A stretch of 64,000 bases of DNA. It comes from Cephalopachus bancanus (lineage: Eukaryota > Chordata > Mammalia > Primates > Tarsiidae). The notes below the pieces were generated by a model. The model saw nothing but the letters and a program-made list of their open reading frames with translations, made no database searches and was not told where the DNA came from. Where the stretch lies: positions 2,254,501 through 2,318,500 of the forward strand of contig JAPVLO010000040.1 in NCBI GenBank assembly GCA_027257055.1, in the 5' to 3' direction. Positions 12,763 to 24,604 of the stretch are shown here, one piece after another; within the stretch, counting starts at the first letter, position 1, and every line of letters begins with the position of its first letter. The position numbers were made by a program, and so were the translations under genes.

Positions 12763-13663
12763 TAACTTTCCCATCTTAAGTGTGAGCTCTGCTGAGTAAC
12801 TTGCTCCAAACAGTACAGCATAAGACAAGAGAGAAGAGAAGCAAGTATACAGTGGAGAACATTACTTTAGCCAAGTGACCAAAGTTGGCACCATCTGTGA
12901 TGTCATGTTGATAGCATGCATCCTGGATTTCATGCTTCGAGAAGCACTTTACCTCTGTGGCCTTCCTCCCAAAAAACATACCCTTAGTGTGAGCAGGAGG
13001 GAAACTTCAAACAAATTCAAACTGAGGAAAGTTCTACAAAATACTTGACTAACACTCTTCAAAATTTTCAAAATCATCAAAAAATAAGGAAAGTCTGAGA
13101 AATTACCACAACTCAGAGGTGTCTAAGGAGACATGATGTCTAAATGTAATGTAGTGCCTTAGGTGGAATCCTGAAACAGGAAAAGGGTATTGGAAAAACC
13201 TAATGAAATCCCAATCAAGTACGGGCTATAATTAATGATAATATGTAAGTATTCTTTCATTTGTTGTGATAAATGTGTCATACTATTGTAACCATAAGGG
13301 AAACTGAATGAAGAATATAAAGTAACTTTCTGTATTTTCTTTGCAACTTGTCTGGAAATCAAAAACTATTCAAAAATGAAGAAATATTTACATAGAAAAA
13401 ATAATACTTCTAGAGGATAATGCAAAATATATATTTCCTTGGGGTAGCAACTCTTGCTTAACACAAAATAAGCAGAAAAATAAAAATAGGAGCACAAAAA
13501 TAAGCAGAATCCCTAAAGAAAAAGATTGCTAATAGAACGACTACATTAAAATTAGGAAAGTCTTGTTCTCAATAGAAATCATTAAATGAGTGAACTAGCA
13601 TGTCATAAGGTGAGAACTGGATGTTTTTAATAAATATTATCTACAAAACTTGTGTCCGGAATG

Positions 13664-13665
<2 letters not shown>

Positions 13666-13717
<52 letters not shown>
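13666..13717. repeat. (AC)n microsatellite
   Basis: About 26 uninterrupted AC units inside L1 ORF2-derived DNA. Confidence 0.97.
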
Positions 13718-13719
<2 letters not shown>

Positions 13720-14100
13720 CTATAAATCAATAAAAGTCAGATAACACAATGGAACAAATAAAAAAATGAAAATATCAAACAATGCATGATCAATAAACAT
13801 GAAGATGTGCTCAATATCATTACTCATCAGGTAAACATAAATTAAACCCACCAAAATACAGATACATCCGACTAGATTGTCTAAAATTAGAAAGTTTAAA
13901 AATACCAAGAATGTGTAGCAATGCAATTCAATACTTTGTTAGTGGGTATGAAAATTGATGCAATCATTTTTGGAAAACTCTCAGGCAGTATCTACCCAAA
14001 CTAGACATAAACATACCCACATATCTTATGCATTAACAATTCCACTCCTATGTCTATATTCAACAGGTGCACCAAAGACATATGAAGTGTTCACAGCAGG

Positions 14101-14745
14101 AAGTCCCGGACTAGGGTGGGGTCAGTGAGGCACCCTGCGTGCAATATTCAACAAAGTTGTCAGCACTCATATAGTGCTGATCCTGCACTTTGCACAGCCT
14201 TAAGAGTGCGTGCTTCCTAAAATTTGTGCCCTAAGTGGCTTTCTTGGTTCACACTAGTCCTAATAATAGCAATATGCTTTATACCAGCTGGAGCACACAC
14301 TGTTAGTGTCCACCAAGGTCACCTGTTTCAGGGTTCTCTGCTTCAGTGACCACTGCCAATGAATTGTGCCAACTATGTGCTTATAACACTAACATGAACA
14401 ATTGGGACTATATATCCCAAAGATTTCTGAGTGATAATCCCATACTTACCACCTTGAGTGGCCTGGAATCAGGACTGACTACCACAGAGGACAAAAACCC
14501 TGCTACCTTGACTTAAGGTAGGACAGTCTGTGGTACAACTTAGGTTGCAGAACTCCCTGCAGGATCAGCTGGGGCTAGGATTTGCCTGAACCCATATTAT
14601 TTATCCTTAGCTTCTCTCCTGGCCCCAGAATTTTCTCAATTCTGTTTCTCTTACCTCCTTATTGGTTTCTTCTAAGAGCACTCCCTTAATAAATCCCTTG
14701 TACAAGAATTCCTGTCTCAGGCTCTGCTTCTAGAAAACATGTCCT
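14101..14745 (+). mobile_element. Insert in L1, LTR-like 3' part
   Basis: It interrupts the L1 fragment. Its right end reads 'cctccttattggtttcttct', 'aagagcactcccttaataaa' and 'tgtctcaggctctgcttcta', the pattern of a polyadenylation signal near an LTR 3' end. The left 150 bases ('ggactagggtggggtcagtg') may be a separate hAT-like piece. No target duplication was found. Confidence 0.45.
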
Positions 14746-15345
14746 ATGACCAGCACAGAAATGGAAGCCACTCAAATGTCTGTCATAGGAAAAATGGATC
14801 AACAAATCATGCTACATCCATATAATGGGAGGCAAAACATTCATGAGAATGAGCGAACCATTACTACATACCACATCATGAAGCCCACAGTCATGCTATT
14901 TAGGGAAGAACTTAGGCACAATGGATGGATACCACATTACCTAATACAGAGTCGAAGACTGCACTTACCTTTAAGGAGGAGTGTGGGCACAGAAAGCCAT
15001 GGCCTAAGAGGAGTTTATAGGATCACGAGATTGTTCTAATTTTTATTTGGGCAGAGGTTATATGGGTGTGCATGGAATTCAGGCAACACTCCAGTCTCAG
15101 CTCAGCAAGGGAAAAGAATTTTATAAAAGTTTTATAAAATAGACGACAGATGGTCCCCAACTTACAATGTCTTGACTTAGGATTTTTTGAACTCATGATG
15201 GTGTGAAATGGATATGCACTCAATAGAAATCATACTTCAAGTTTTGATATTTTTCTAGGATAGCGTTGCTTTCTCATGACGCTGGCCAGCAGCGAAAGCC
15301 AGTTGCGGCCAGACATAGGTTCATGTAGGTAAGCAACGAATACAG

Positions 15346-15758
15346 CAGTGGTCCCCAACATTTTTGGCATCAGGGACCAGATTCATGGAAGACAGTTTTT
15401 CCGTGGACGTGGTCAGAGAGGAGGTTGTGCAATCAAACCTCACTGTTAATGCTAATCTGTATTTGTAGCCACTCCCAAACACTAGCATCACTGCTTCAGC
15501 TACACTTCAGATCCTCAGGCATTAGATTCTCATAGGAGTGTGCAATCTTGACCCCTCTATGTGCAGTTCACAATAAGGTTTCCACTCCTATGAAAATCTA
15601 ATGCCACCATTTATCTGACAGAAGGCAGAGCTCAGGCGGTAATGCCAGCAATGGGGAGAGGCTGTAAATACAGATGAAGCTTTGCTCCTTCACCAGCCAT
15701 TCACCTCCTGCTGTGCGGCCTGACTCTTAACAGACCATGGACTGGCTGGAGACCCCTG
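15346..15758 (+). mobile_element. MER1-type hAT transposon nested in Tigger
   Basis: Starts 'cagtggtccccaacattttt' and ends 'ctggctggagacccctg'. It is a shorter version of the copies at 6559 and 33018 that lacks the AT-rich middle. Flanks 'gaatacag' and 'ctctacag' are a plausible decayed 8-bp target duplication (5 of 8). Confidence 0.85.
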
Positions 15759-15821
15759 CTCTACAGTGTACTGTGTTGCCGGTGTTTTTTTGGATATTGT
15801 GTTTTGTGTTTTCATATCCTA

Positions 15822-17790
15822 TCATGTCTACAAAATGCCCTTCTGGGTCTCTTGCTTCTGATAACAAGGAAAGAAAGGGAATTACTCTTGAGATGAAACT
15901 CAAGATAATTGCCCAACATGAAGGTGTCAAGTCAATAATGGTAATCACAGGTGAGTTAGGATTTTCACAGTCCACCATCTCGACCACCTTAAAGGATAAA
16001 AAACAAATCAGTAATGCAGTGAAATTGTCAGCATCAGTTAAATCACTGTCATGACAAAGATAAGAGCTGGGCTGATTGATGGTATAAAGAAATTACTTGT
16101 CACATGGATGGAAAAGCAGACATGGAAACACATACCAGTTATTCTACTGATGATCCAGACAAAGATAGGAGCCTCTCTGATATGCTCAAAGAAGGTCCCA
16201 ATCGTTGTACATATACAAAAATGTTTATAACAAGGCAGGGATGGTCCCAATGCTTCAAAATTCATTATAATTTTCACAATGTGAAGCTCAGAAGTAAGAC
16301 AACAAGTGCCAATATTGAGGGTGCTGAAGCCTTTAAAGAAGAGTTGCATAGGATAATTGTGAATGAAAAATATTTGCCAGAACAAATATTTCATGCCACT
16401 GAAACGAACTTGTTCTGGAAGTGCATGCCGGAGCTTACGTACATTCATCAAGAGCCCAAACAGTGCCAAGACCAAGGCATTCAAAGACCTTGTAACACTG
16501 CTTTGTAATGGAAGTGTAGCAGAGCTCAAATGAAAGCCTTTCCTAATCTAGCATGAAGAACCTTAGAGCATTCAAGAATGCAAGCAAGCATACGTGCTCC
16601 TTTATTAACACAACAAGAAAGCCTGGATGACATTGACTTTGTCTGAAGGCTGGTTTTTAAGTGTTTTGTTCCATAGGCAAAAACACATTTGGGCAAAACA
16701 ACATCCTATTCAAAATTGTTCTGATCGTAGACAATACTCCAGGGCATCCACAACATATCAGGGACATGCATCCTGCTATAAAGGTTTTATATTTGCTACC
16801 GAATAGAGTCACACTAATTTGACAAACAAACCAAGGCACAATAGCTGCAATTCAAGCATGTATTTACCAATCTTTCTCTCTTCTTGGCAGCGGGTATGGT
16901 ACCCAGTGGGTCCCTTCCCTCCCAATAGTGCCCAGTATCAGTTGTTTCTGATTTGGGGTTCATGAGCTCCATGTTTAGAGTCCACTAAAGTGTGGTATTC
17001 CTTTTTTTGTTTCTGAGTTAGCTCACTAAGAATGATGGTTCTCCAGCTTCATTCATGTTGCTGCAAAGAACATGATTTTTTTCTTCTTTATGGCTGCGTA
17101 GTATTCCCTCACCTGCACACAATTTACTTATGTAGGAAATGCTCACATGTACCCTTTGACTCTAAAATAAAAAAACTAAAATTAAAAACAAAGCAAAAAG
17201 CATACATTTATGCCATACATTTGTGCAAACTGAGGCGACTGAATTCGATCAAAGGCTCTAAGAATTCTAGAAAGGTTTTAACATGGGATATGGTGCCCAG
17301 AATTTCACTGCAGCAGCGAGGAAGTTAAACAGCACAGGATGGATGACTTTTGATAAAAAGTGTCGAAGACATATGTGAACACAATCAAAGACTTTTAGAT
17401 TCTGCCTTATGGTTCAAATAGTAAGTAACAAGATACTAGAGCTGGGAAACTGCTAGAATTGGACATTGATGAAGAGGATTTTCATGAACTTATTGGCACT
17501 GAGTCTGGAGAGCTTTCCAGTGAGAAGCTCAAGCATTAAACAGGAGGAAGAAAGAAACAAAGAGGTTGAGGCAGAGAAAGAAGAAGTTATACCTGAGGTA
17601 CCAAGAAAGTCTATATGAAAGAAGCTGGTGGAGGCGTTTGCTACTATTAGAAGTGGAGTATGGATGATAGAAGTGAATGTCGATTATGAGAGATTCACAA
17701 GAGCTGGCAGACAGAACCAAGATGCTCTTGTTTGATATAGAGAAATATATATTGGAAAGAGGAAACATATCATAGAGTTGAAGTGTGGTA
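15822..17790 (+). pseudogene. Tigger transposase pseudogene
   Basis: An N-terminal frame (from about 15822) reads CPSGSL, ITLEMKLKIIAQHEG and LGFSQSTISTTLKDKK: the CENP-B/pogo helix-turn-helix, ending at a stop near 16052. The next block (16104-16508) carries the second DNA-binding segment (GWSQCFKIHYNFHNVK) and the start of the DDE domain. The usual ADETGLFW is IFHATETNLFW, so the first catalytic aspartate is lost. Later fragments include IVDNTPGHP (a DDE 'vDNa..H' block) near 16727-16755. The frame is then cut by an L1 and resumes to about 17790. Multiple stops and frameshifts make it non-functional. Tigger transposases are normally about 550 residues. Confidence 0.8.
16867..17197. mobile_element. 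L1 3' end with 5' inversion, nested in Tigger
   Basis: 16867-17107 is antisense L1 3'-end sequence ('ccagcttcattcatgttgct', 'atggctgcgtagtattcc'). 17108-17197 is the sense 3' terminus ('tgcacacaatttacttatgt', 'catgtaccctttgactctaa') with an A-rich tail. Flanking repeats 'aagcatgtattta' (16854-16866) and 'aagcatacattta' (17198-17210) match at 11 of 13. This is the head-inverted structure expected from twin priming. Confidence 0.75.
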
Positions 17791-18261
17791 CCTTTCAGAA
17801 GAACCCTATGCCTGCTAGACCATCAGCAGCATTGATGTCCTGGTGGCTTTACCAGCTATTTTTGAGCCTCATCGGAAGGGAGAGAAATTGATGACTCTGT
17901 CACGGCAGCATCCTCACCATCCAGCGATTAATTCTAGTTCAATGCTTTAAATATTCTCCGGGCCCAGTGTGCTTTCAGCTGTGTATGTTAAGAGTGAGGA
18001 CCCATATGACCACTTTTTTTTACGTTCAGTACAGTAGCAAATACAGTACATGCGATAGTCAACCTGTTATTACAAAATAGACCTTGCGCTTGGTGGCGTT
18101 TCCCAAATGTAGGCTCATGTAGGTGTTCTGAGTATGTTTAAGGTGGGCAAGGCTGAGCTATGATGTTGGGTAGGTAAGGCGTATTCAATGCATTTTTGAC
18201 TTATATTTCAACTTACAATGGGTTTATCAAGATTGATATTCCAAGATTTACAATTCAACTG

Positions 18262-18875
18262 TTAAGTTCAACTTTCCAAATTATTGAACTAAAATTTCAA
18301 AGTAAATACATTTGATACACCAGGGAAATTTGTTCTGCTGAGGAATACGCTGGAAATCACAGCACTACTACAGAAAAAAATGATGGGATAACAAAAAGGA
18401 TAAAGAAAAAATATTTTGAGTCATATTTTTTTTTTAAAGTCAGATCATCCAAAGCTATAAAATTTCATTCTACTTTGAAGGGAAAATGTCAAATGCCTAG
18501 GAGAGAATGGGAGCAGAAGAATGCTTGGCATTTTTCCTACTTTTAAATCACTATGATTCTATCTCAATATTGTAATTAATATTAGTCTCCTCACCACCTT
18601 TCCTTGTGTAATATTCCTCAACTGAAAGAACATTACCTTTTGAGGAGGACAGAGTGGAATTTAATTCTGGCTGTACCATTTTCCAGTAGTGTGTCAACAG
18701 ATATCTTATCCCACCTCTTCACTCTTAATCTTTCTCATCGGAACAATGGGCATGATTATAGTTCTCTAACTGCAGAGCTAAGTGAACAAACGAGTTACTT
18801 AGAATGAAACTTGCGTGTCATGGAAGTTCAAAAAATGGCAATTCCTTCTTACTCCTTTCAGAGAGCAAGAATCAT
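18262..18875. other. No recognised feature
   Basis: Unassigned sequence between the Tigger end and an Alu. It has a T-run at 18426-18435. Confidence 0.4.
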
Positions 18876-18885
18876 CCTTAGCATA

Positions 18886-18886
<1 letters not shown>

Positions 18887-18923
<37 letters not shown>

Positions 18924-19206
18924 GAGTTGTCGTCTCACTCCATCACCCAGGCTGGAATGTTGTGGCACAGTCACGTGGCCACTGCAGCCTCGACCTGCTG
19001 GGCTCAGGTAATCCTTCCACCTCAGCGTTCCAAGTAGCTGGAGCTACAGACACACCCCACCACGCCCAGCTAATTTTTTGTGATTTATTGTAGAGACGAG
19101 GTCTCACCAAGCTGTCCAGGCAGGTCTTGAACCCCCAATCTCAGACAGTCCTCTCACCTCAGCCTCCCAAAGTGGTGGGATTACAGGCTGAGCCACCACA
19201 CCCAGC
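18887..19206 (-). mobile_element. Alu SINE (tarsier-like variant) with (TA)n tail
   Basis: Antisense dimeric Alu. Target duplication 'ccttagcatat' (18876-18886 and 19207-19217). Between the left copy and the poly-T lies a (TA)n run (about 18883-18908), so the A-tail has grown an AT microsatellite. Confidence 0.92.
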
Positions 19207-19217
19207 CCTTAGCATAT

Positions 19218-19945
19218 TCTTAATCCATACTTGAAAGGATATCCACATCTATCCATTCATTCAGTAAATACATATTTAATTTTTACCATATACCAGATAC
19301 CTGCTTAGACCTTGGGTATACTTAAGTAAATAAAATACAGAACCAAAGCCAGAGAGCTTACATTGTCCTGGAAGATACAGATGCAGACGCAGACACACTC
19401 ACAGAAAATATGTCAGGTGATGATTAGGGCATCAAGGAAAAAGAACAGGCTCAGGACACACAAATATGTAGGGTGGTAGATGAAGAACTCTCCGAGGAGG
19501 TCATTAGGGCAGAAACCTGAGCAAAACCCTATAAAAGGTGAGGAAAGTGAGGAGAGAGCATCCTAGAACAAGTTAAGCCAGCAATTCCAAGATTTCAAGG
19601 AAAGTTCCCTCCCCTCTTCCCAAGTGGAAGGAAGAAAGTGACTTATTTGATGTCACTTTGAAATGAATGAAACCCCCAAATATAAAATCCTCAATGCTCC
19701 CATCAAGAAAAATTCCTTTACTTAGAGGCTGGATGTTACCCTTTGTTTCCTCTTTTACCTTTGAGAATTATTATAATCTGCATTTGGTAGAAAGAACACA
19801 GTGGGAGGAGCCAAGAGACAACTTGATTGCTCCATGGCCTCAGGGTCCCACTGGGGTGATTCTTGATCAATAGAACTTTTGAAAATAACCCTGGAATAGA
19901 TAATCTTCATACAGGAGCACACTGAAGCAGCAAAGACTTGGGTTT
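19218..19945. other. Old repeat-like then unassigned sequence
   Basis: 19250-19380 has the 'ccattcattcagtaaataca' phrase common to old interspersed repeats. The rest, including 19560-19940, is not recognised. Confidence 0.35.
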
Positions 19946-19949
19946 GGAA

Positions 19950-20090
19950 GACTGACAAAGCTTGGCTTCAGTACTTCCTCACCGCTTTCTAGATGTGTGA
20001 ACTTAAACAAGTCATTTAGTTTCTCTGAGTCTTAACTTTCAAATCTGTAAAATGGGAATTATAGCATTGCCTCATAGAGTGGACTTTTGT
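19950..20090 (+). repeat. MIR SINE
   Basis: Consensus-ordered 'cttggcttcagtacttcctc', 'tagatgtgtgaacttaaaca', 'agtcatttagtttctctgag' and 'aatctgtaaaatgggaatta'. Confidence 0.7.
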
Positions 20091-21498
20091 TTTATTGGCT
20101 TTTATTATTGCTACTTTTTTTAATGCCTAGACAACTGTGCTAGGTACTGAAAATAGCACGCACCCTCATGGAGTTTGTACTTTAATAGAAGAATGCAGAC
20201 AATAGACAAGTCCACATTTCTAAAAAAAAAAAAAATTAAATTAAATAATGTGGCAGAATGTCAAATGCTACCACAGAAATGATCTCTATCCCATAGCAAG
20301 ACTGAGAGTGAATGAGAGAAGACTCTTTCAGATAGAACCTCTGGGAAGGAGTCTCAACAGCGACTGTTGAGAACCAGGTCCTGGGTCCCAAAGGGTGAAT
20401 AGGATCTATCGCAAAAAAAAAAAAAAAAAATTGTGGGAGTGGAGAATGAGAAGGAAAGACTCATAAACAGAACTATCAGAGTGTTCATGGCACAGCCCGA
20501 CAATGTGGTTGCTATACAGAGATCATGAGCTGAGCTGGGCCCAGGGCTCATTTAGAGGGGTAGACAAGCACCTGGACATGGGAAGTTTGCAGGTTCTGTT
20601 CAACTGTTTGGATTTTGACCTAAAAACAAGGGAAAGGCATAAGAGGGTGCTAATTAGCGGAACGCTTTGATCTCATTTCATTTTAGAAAATCACTCTGCT
20701 GCACGCAGAATCATTATAAGGAGACAAAAGTAGGAGCTGAAGGGTCTATTAGGATTATATTCTAGGCGGAAAAGATGATATTGGTTTAAATTATGGACAG
20801 AGGGAGGCCATCAGTAGATGAATTTGGGCTTTAGTTTTAGAATAGTGTAAAAAAAGACATGATTGTATGAATCAAAGGATTGCATTTAGAGTCTGAAAAA
20901 TGAGGAAGAAAAGGTAATAATTTTTATGCTTTTGGCTTCAGCAACCGGATGGATTATGTTCTTAAGAGAATGATGTGAAGCAATGTGTGCAGACTGTCTA
21001 TAGCTCCTATCTATATTACTGAGTATTTAGGGGGTACAACAGAGACCAAATTCAAGGTGACTTAAGCAGAACAGTAGTATTGACTTTACGGCGGGAATTT
21101 AAGGGTCATGGTGATTACACACATACATGCATTCAGGTCTTCCAAAGATCATGGGAGAGCATTGTTTCTTTGGCTGCTTCATTTGAAGTTGTAGCTCTTT
21201 TAGCCTCAAAGGGAAAATGGCCACTGATCATCCCAAGTCTAAATCCACACAACTGCAATCGGAAAGAGAAACTCTCTTTTCTTCAGAGTCCAAATGCTGG
21301 AAGTTACAGGTTGTGCAGGCTTGCTTGAGTCATGTGCTTATCTGGGAACTACTTTCTTGCTGCCACCACAGGGAGGAGGCATGGTGATTAGCCTAAATTC
21401 AGTCACCACCCACGTGCTTGTTCTTGTGTGGCTGATTGCAATAAAGCTGACTACAGTACCTCTCTATCCTGGTCGCCCATGCCACATCTTCCTTTGAG
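20091..21498. other. No recognised feature
   Basis: About 1.4 kb with A-runs at 20221-20235 and 20412-20430. The phrase 'tgtgctaggtactgaaaata' at 20137 suggests another old interspersed repeat. No gene seen. Confidence 0.4.
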
Positions 21499-21499
21499 A

Positions 21500-21786
21500 G
21501 GTGTGTCTGTTTCTCCTTCCTTAATTCTGGGATAGATCCATCGAAGGCAGTGAAAGTGACAGTGTGTGACTTTTAGTCCTGAGTTTTTAGAGCTGTTTTA
21601 CCATCATTTTCATCTTCTTGGGAGCAAGCCACCATGTAAAGAAGTTTGAGTTAGATGATGAGAGACCCATAAGAGAGGACCAGGTAGTCCCAGCTATTTC
21701 TGCCTCTTTGCTGAGGCCACAGACATGGGAGTGAAGCCATGTCAGATGTTCCAGCACCAGCCACACTACCAGTTAATTGCGGCTAC
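21500..21786 (+). mobile_element. MLT1-type LTR, 5' part (split)
   Basis: Matches the middle of MLT1 (ERVL-MaLR) LTRs: 'gtgacagtgtgtgactttta', 'cttgggagcaagccaccatg' and 'agttaattgcggctac'. Its 3' part appears displaced to 22999-23165 by the insert between them. Only a solo-LTR relic is seen, with no viral gene. Confidence 0.5.
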
Positions 21787-22998
21787 CCAGGACTGGTTAT
21801 AGAATTCATGGGACCCAGCACAAAATAAAATCATGGAGCCCCTTGTAAAAAAAAAAAAAAAGTAGCAAAAATTAAAAAAAAAAAACAGAAAAAATATTAC
21901 AATTAGGTATATTAAAATTAAAGATTGTTCCCTTTAATTTTTCTCATGGTTTCTCTCTCAACTTGTGGCTTCTTAAAATTTGCTATTTAATGTTGTTCTA
22001 AGTAAAGAAAATTAAAATTTTAAATTATTAGCATGTATTTTTACCATCTCTTTTTAATTTCAATTTAGCTCTTACCACAGAATCACTGAAAATTTCATAA
22101 TTTATATTTTGTGAATCATCCCTGGAGGATGCCTCCAGATGACCAGAAGAAAAGTTTAAGGGGAGGAAAATATGTCTCCCCAGGCACAGAGAAGACCAAG
22201 AGAGGGCTCTCTCAGTATACTCACGGGAAAGTACAGACTCTTACAAGGATTGGGGGTCCCTGCCCTGCAACCTGGACTTGGCCTAATGGCTACTGAGATC
22301 CTTCTCCCACAAACTGTTGGAATGATACCCAAGACCCAGTCAATGGTACAGAAGTCAAGTCCATCCCATGGCTTGCTACTCCAACTGTGGCTGACTGGTG
22401 GTCCTCAAGGATATGGCAACATGTCCATGACAGGACATGTCAGTCACCTGAGTTGGGGGTGGGCAAGAGGCTGTCAAGTGCTGAATCGCCCACCAAAAAG
22501 TGCTGCGGAACTGCCAGCCCTGGGCAGGAATGTCTATCGCCATATTCTGCCACCAAGATACCATGGGCAGGGGTGACTGGCGTGGACTTGCCCTCAAATC
22601 CTGTTCCCTGATCTCCCTCACTAGGGAGCAGAATGTGAGGCAGAACATAAGCCTCCCTTGCTCACCTGGCCTGGTCACTGTCTCAGGTGGAGAGTGACAG
22701 TGGTTGTGGGACAGTGGCAAGAAGGAGAGGACAGTACTAAGGTACAGGACAAAGGTACCTAAAACTCTCATCTGGGTATGTGGTGGGAAGACAGGAGGGT
22801 TAGTTGGAAGTGGGGTCCATATGCGAGCCCATACCCCAAGTCCTCTGTGAATACTCTATTGTCCTGTTATTTACAAGGCACCAATTCCAAGATAAATGTA
22901 TTAGGAATGTCAAAATAGTGACCACAAGACATTAAAGGTCAACCACGAGGCCCTTCTAAGCACAGGTTCCTGTGCAAAAGCACTGGCCACACTGGCCC
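21787..22998. mobile_element. Candidate hAT-like insert of 1.2 kb in MLT1
   Basis: It lies exactly where the MLT1 LTR is broken. Left end 'caggactggttatagaattc' and right end (reverse complement) 'cagggccagtgtggccagtg' share 7 of 10 terminal bases. The MLT1 bases at both junctions ('gcggctac' and 'gcaaccgt') look like diverged copies of one 8-mer. A-runs occur near 21847 and 21873. The interior (22100-22800) has overlapping open frames of 131-134 codons on both strands, without recognisable motifs. Confidence 0.4.
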
Positions 22999-23165
22999 TG
23001 CAACCGTATGAGTGACACCAACCCATGGAGTAGAACCACCCTGCGGAAACCCAAATACCTGGAATCATAAACAAAGAATAAATTGTTGGTGGTGGTTGTT
23101 TTAAACTACTAAGTTTGAGGTACAGGTTACACTTGCCCAGCTACGTGTCACAGTGGCTAATGATT
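22999..23165 (+). mobile_element. MLT1-type LTR, 3' part (split)
   Basis: Ends with the hallmark 'gttgttttaaactactaagt' followed by 'acagtggctaatg', the MLT1 terminal pattern. It continues the fragment at 21500-21786. Confidence 0.5.
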
Positions 23166-23314
23166 GCTTTGTGTTTTTCATTCTTCCTGTTTCCTTTTCA
23201 TGGAATAAGAGTGTCAAATGCAGCTATAAGGTTCTGTCTCATCATTGCATCCTGGGTGTTTATGTTCAAAGTGATTTGCCTTTTTAGTTCTTAGGCCACT
23301 GGATCAATTGGTGT

Positions 23315-23920
23315 TGCACCTGAGCTGTTATGTTATAGGAGTCACACCTAAGAAGCTTAATCCACACCTGGACCTCATTACATGATAAAAATTTGAACTT
23401 GGAACCTCAACTTGATGCCATGATAGGATGAGTCTTTGGGGATCTTGAGAGAGTCTGAGGGTATTTTGCATATACAAGAGACATAAATATTTGTAGATGG
23501 GGTAAAGTGTCATAGACTATTAGCAAAGAGGTCTACCAACATTTCTCTTACCCTTGTCTATGCACACTGCTCTCCCTACCAAGAGGTGGAGACAGTGTCC
23601 CCTCTCTTTGAATCTAAACTGGCCTTGTGATTCACTTTGACCAATAGAATGTGGTACAAGTGACACCGTGTGACTTTTGGGATAAGGTCTTAAGAGACCT
23701 TACAGCTTTCAGGTTTATCTTCTTGAAGCCATCCTTGTTTATGCCATCTCCAAATGAGCTCGCAGAAGAATGTACCATGGCACCCACACAGAGTAGCAGG
23801 GGGGCTAAGTTGAGTCCAGTCAACCCATAAATAATGGGATGTGGTCAACTATTGCTATTTTAAGCCCCTAAGTATTGGGGTCATCTATTACAAAGCAATT
23901 GATGACTGAAGCACTTTGTA
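23315..23920 (+). mobile_element. MLT1-type LTR (ERVL-MaLR), solo
   Basis: Near-complete LTR: 'cactttgaccaatagaatgt', 'agtgacaccgtgtgactttt', 'ttaagcccctaagtattggg' and 'caaagcaattgatgactgaa'. No internal retroviral sequence accompanies it. Confidence 0.7.
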
Positions 23921-24090
23921 GCTAATGAAGTTGGGGTTCTGTGATTACCAGCCTAACATAAACACGTGGAATAAGGAGAGGAATTAGTCGACCTAAAGAA
24001 AATAGATGTATTCTCACCACTACATTCTACCCCCTTGGCTACCTCTGCCCTTCTGTATCTTTCTTTATATATTTCTTTCTCAAAAAAGCG

Positions 24091-24395
24091 AACTGGCAGG
24101 GCACGAAGGCTCGAGTTTGTAATCCTAGCACTTTGAGAGGCCGAGGCAAGAGGATTGCCTGAGCCTAGGAGTTCAAGACCAGCCTGGACAACATGGCGAG
24201 AGCTCCTCTCTACAATAAATCAAAAATATCAACCAGACGTAGTGGCGCGTGCCTGTAGTTCCAGCTACTTGGAAGACTGAGGTGGAAGGATCTCCTGAAC
24301 CTAGCAGGTTGAGGCTGTGGTGGCCATGAGCCTGCCACTGCACTCCAGCCTGGGCAACAGAGTGAGACTCTGAGTCAAATAAAAAAGAGACAGAG
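24091..24395 (+). mobile_element. Alu SINE (tarsier-like variant)
   Basis: Dimeric Alu with 'ctacaataaatcaaaaatat' linker and 'gagactctgagtcaaataaa' end, followed by an (AG)n-like stretch. Confidence 0.88.
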
Positions 24396-24604
24396 AGAGA
24401 GAACTGTCCCATGTGTAAATAAAATGTGTCCACTTCTTCCCTGAAGAGAGACAACCCAAAAATGTTTGCAGTTACTACATCCATTTCCAAATTCACCTTT
24501 TCTGATTAAATTTCTCCTAGTTCTCTTCAGGTTTATTTTTCATGGCCTATCAACTTATGAGATGAGTAATCGTTCTAGCTAGCCTTGACACACACCCATT
24601 ATAC

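Larger units (their letters stand above)
13386..15040 (+). mobile_element. L1 ORF2 3' fragment, interrupted
   Basis: Two blocks of L1 ORF2 3' sequence (about 13420-14100 and 14750-15040) in the same orientation and consecutive in the L1 order. The first ends near 'caccaaagacatatgaagtg'. The second resumes at 'acagaaatggaagccactca', 'aaatggatcaacaaatcatg'. The 645-bp gap is a later insertion. It is a separate copy from the L1 at 7900, since it repeats ORF2 sequence after that element's 3' end. Confidence 0.7.
15147..18261 (+). mobile_element. Tigger (pogo) DNA transposon, 3.1 kb including inserts
   Basis: The 5' end 'cagatggtccccaacttaca' is typical of one group of Tigger termini. The right end decays through 'gacttatatttcaacttaca', 'atgggtttatcaagattgat', to 'ttcaactg'. 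The interior encodes a Tigger/CENP-B-type transposase. Two later elements sit inside: a MER1 (15346-15758) and an L1 (16867-17197). Without them it is about 2.4 kb, close to an autonomous Tigger. The subfamily is not assigned. Confidence 0.8.

Noticed and set aside
14746..15039. 97-codon open frame
   Set aside because: It is L1 ORF2/3'-end DNA read in a shifted frame.
16038..16529. 163-codon open frame on the minus strand
   Set aside because: It is the exact antisense shadow of the Tigger transposase on the plus strand and has no motif of its own.
22111..22771. Overlapping open frames on both strands (61-134 codons)
   Set aside because: No conserved motif, no codon signal that favours one frame, and it lies inside a candidate transposon insert. 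Kept as a region note, not a gene.
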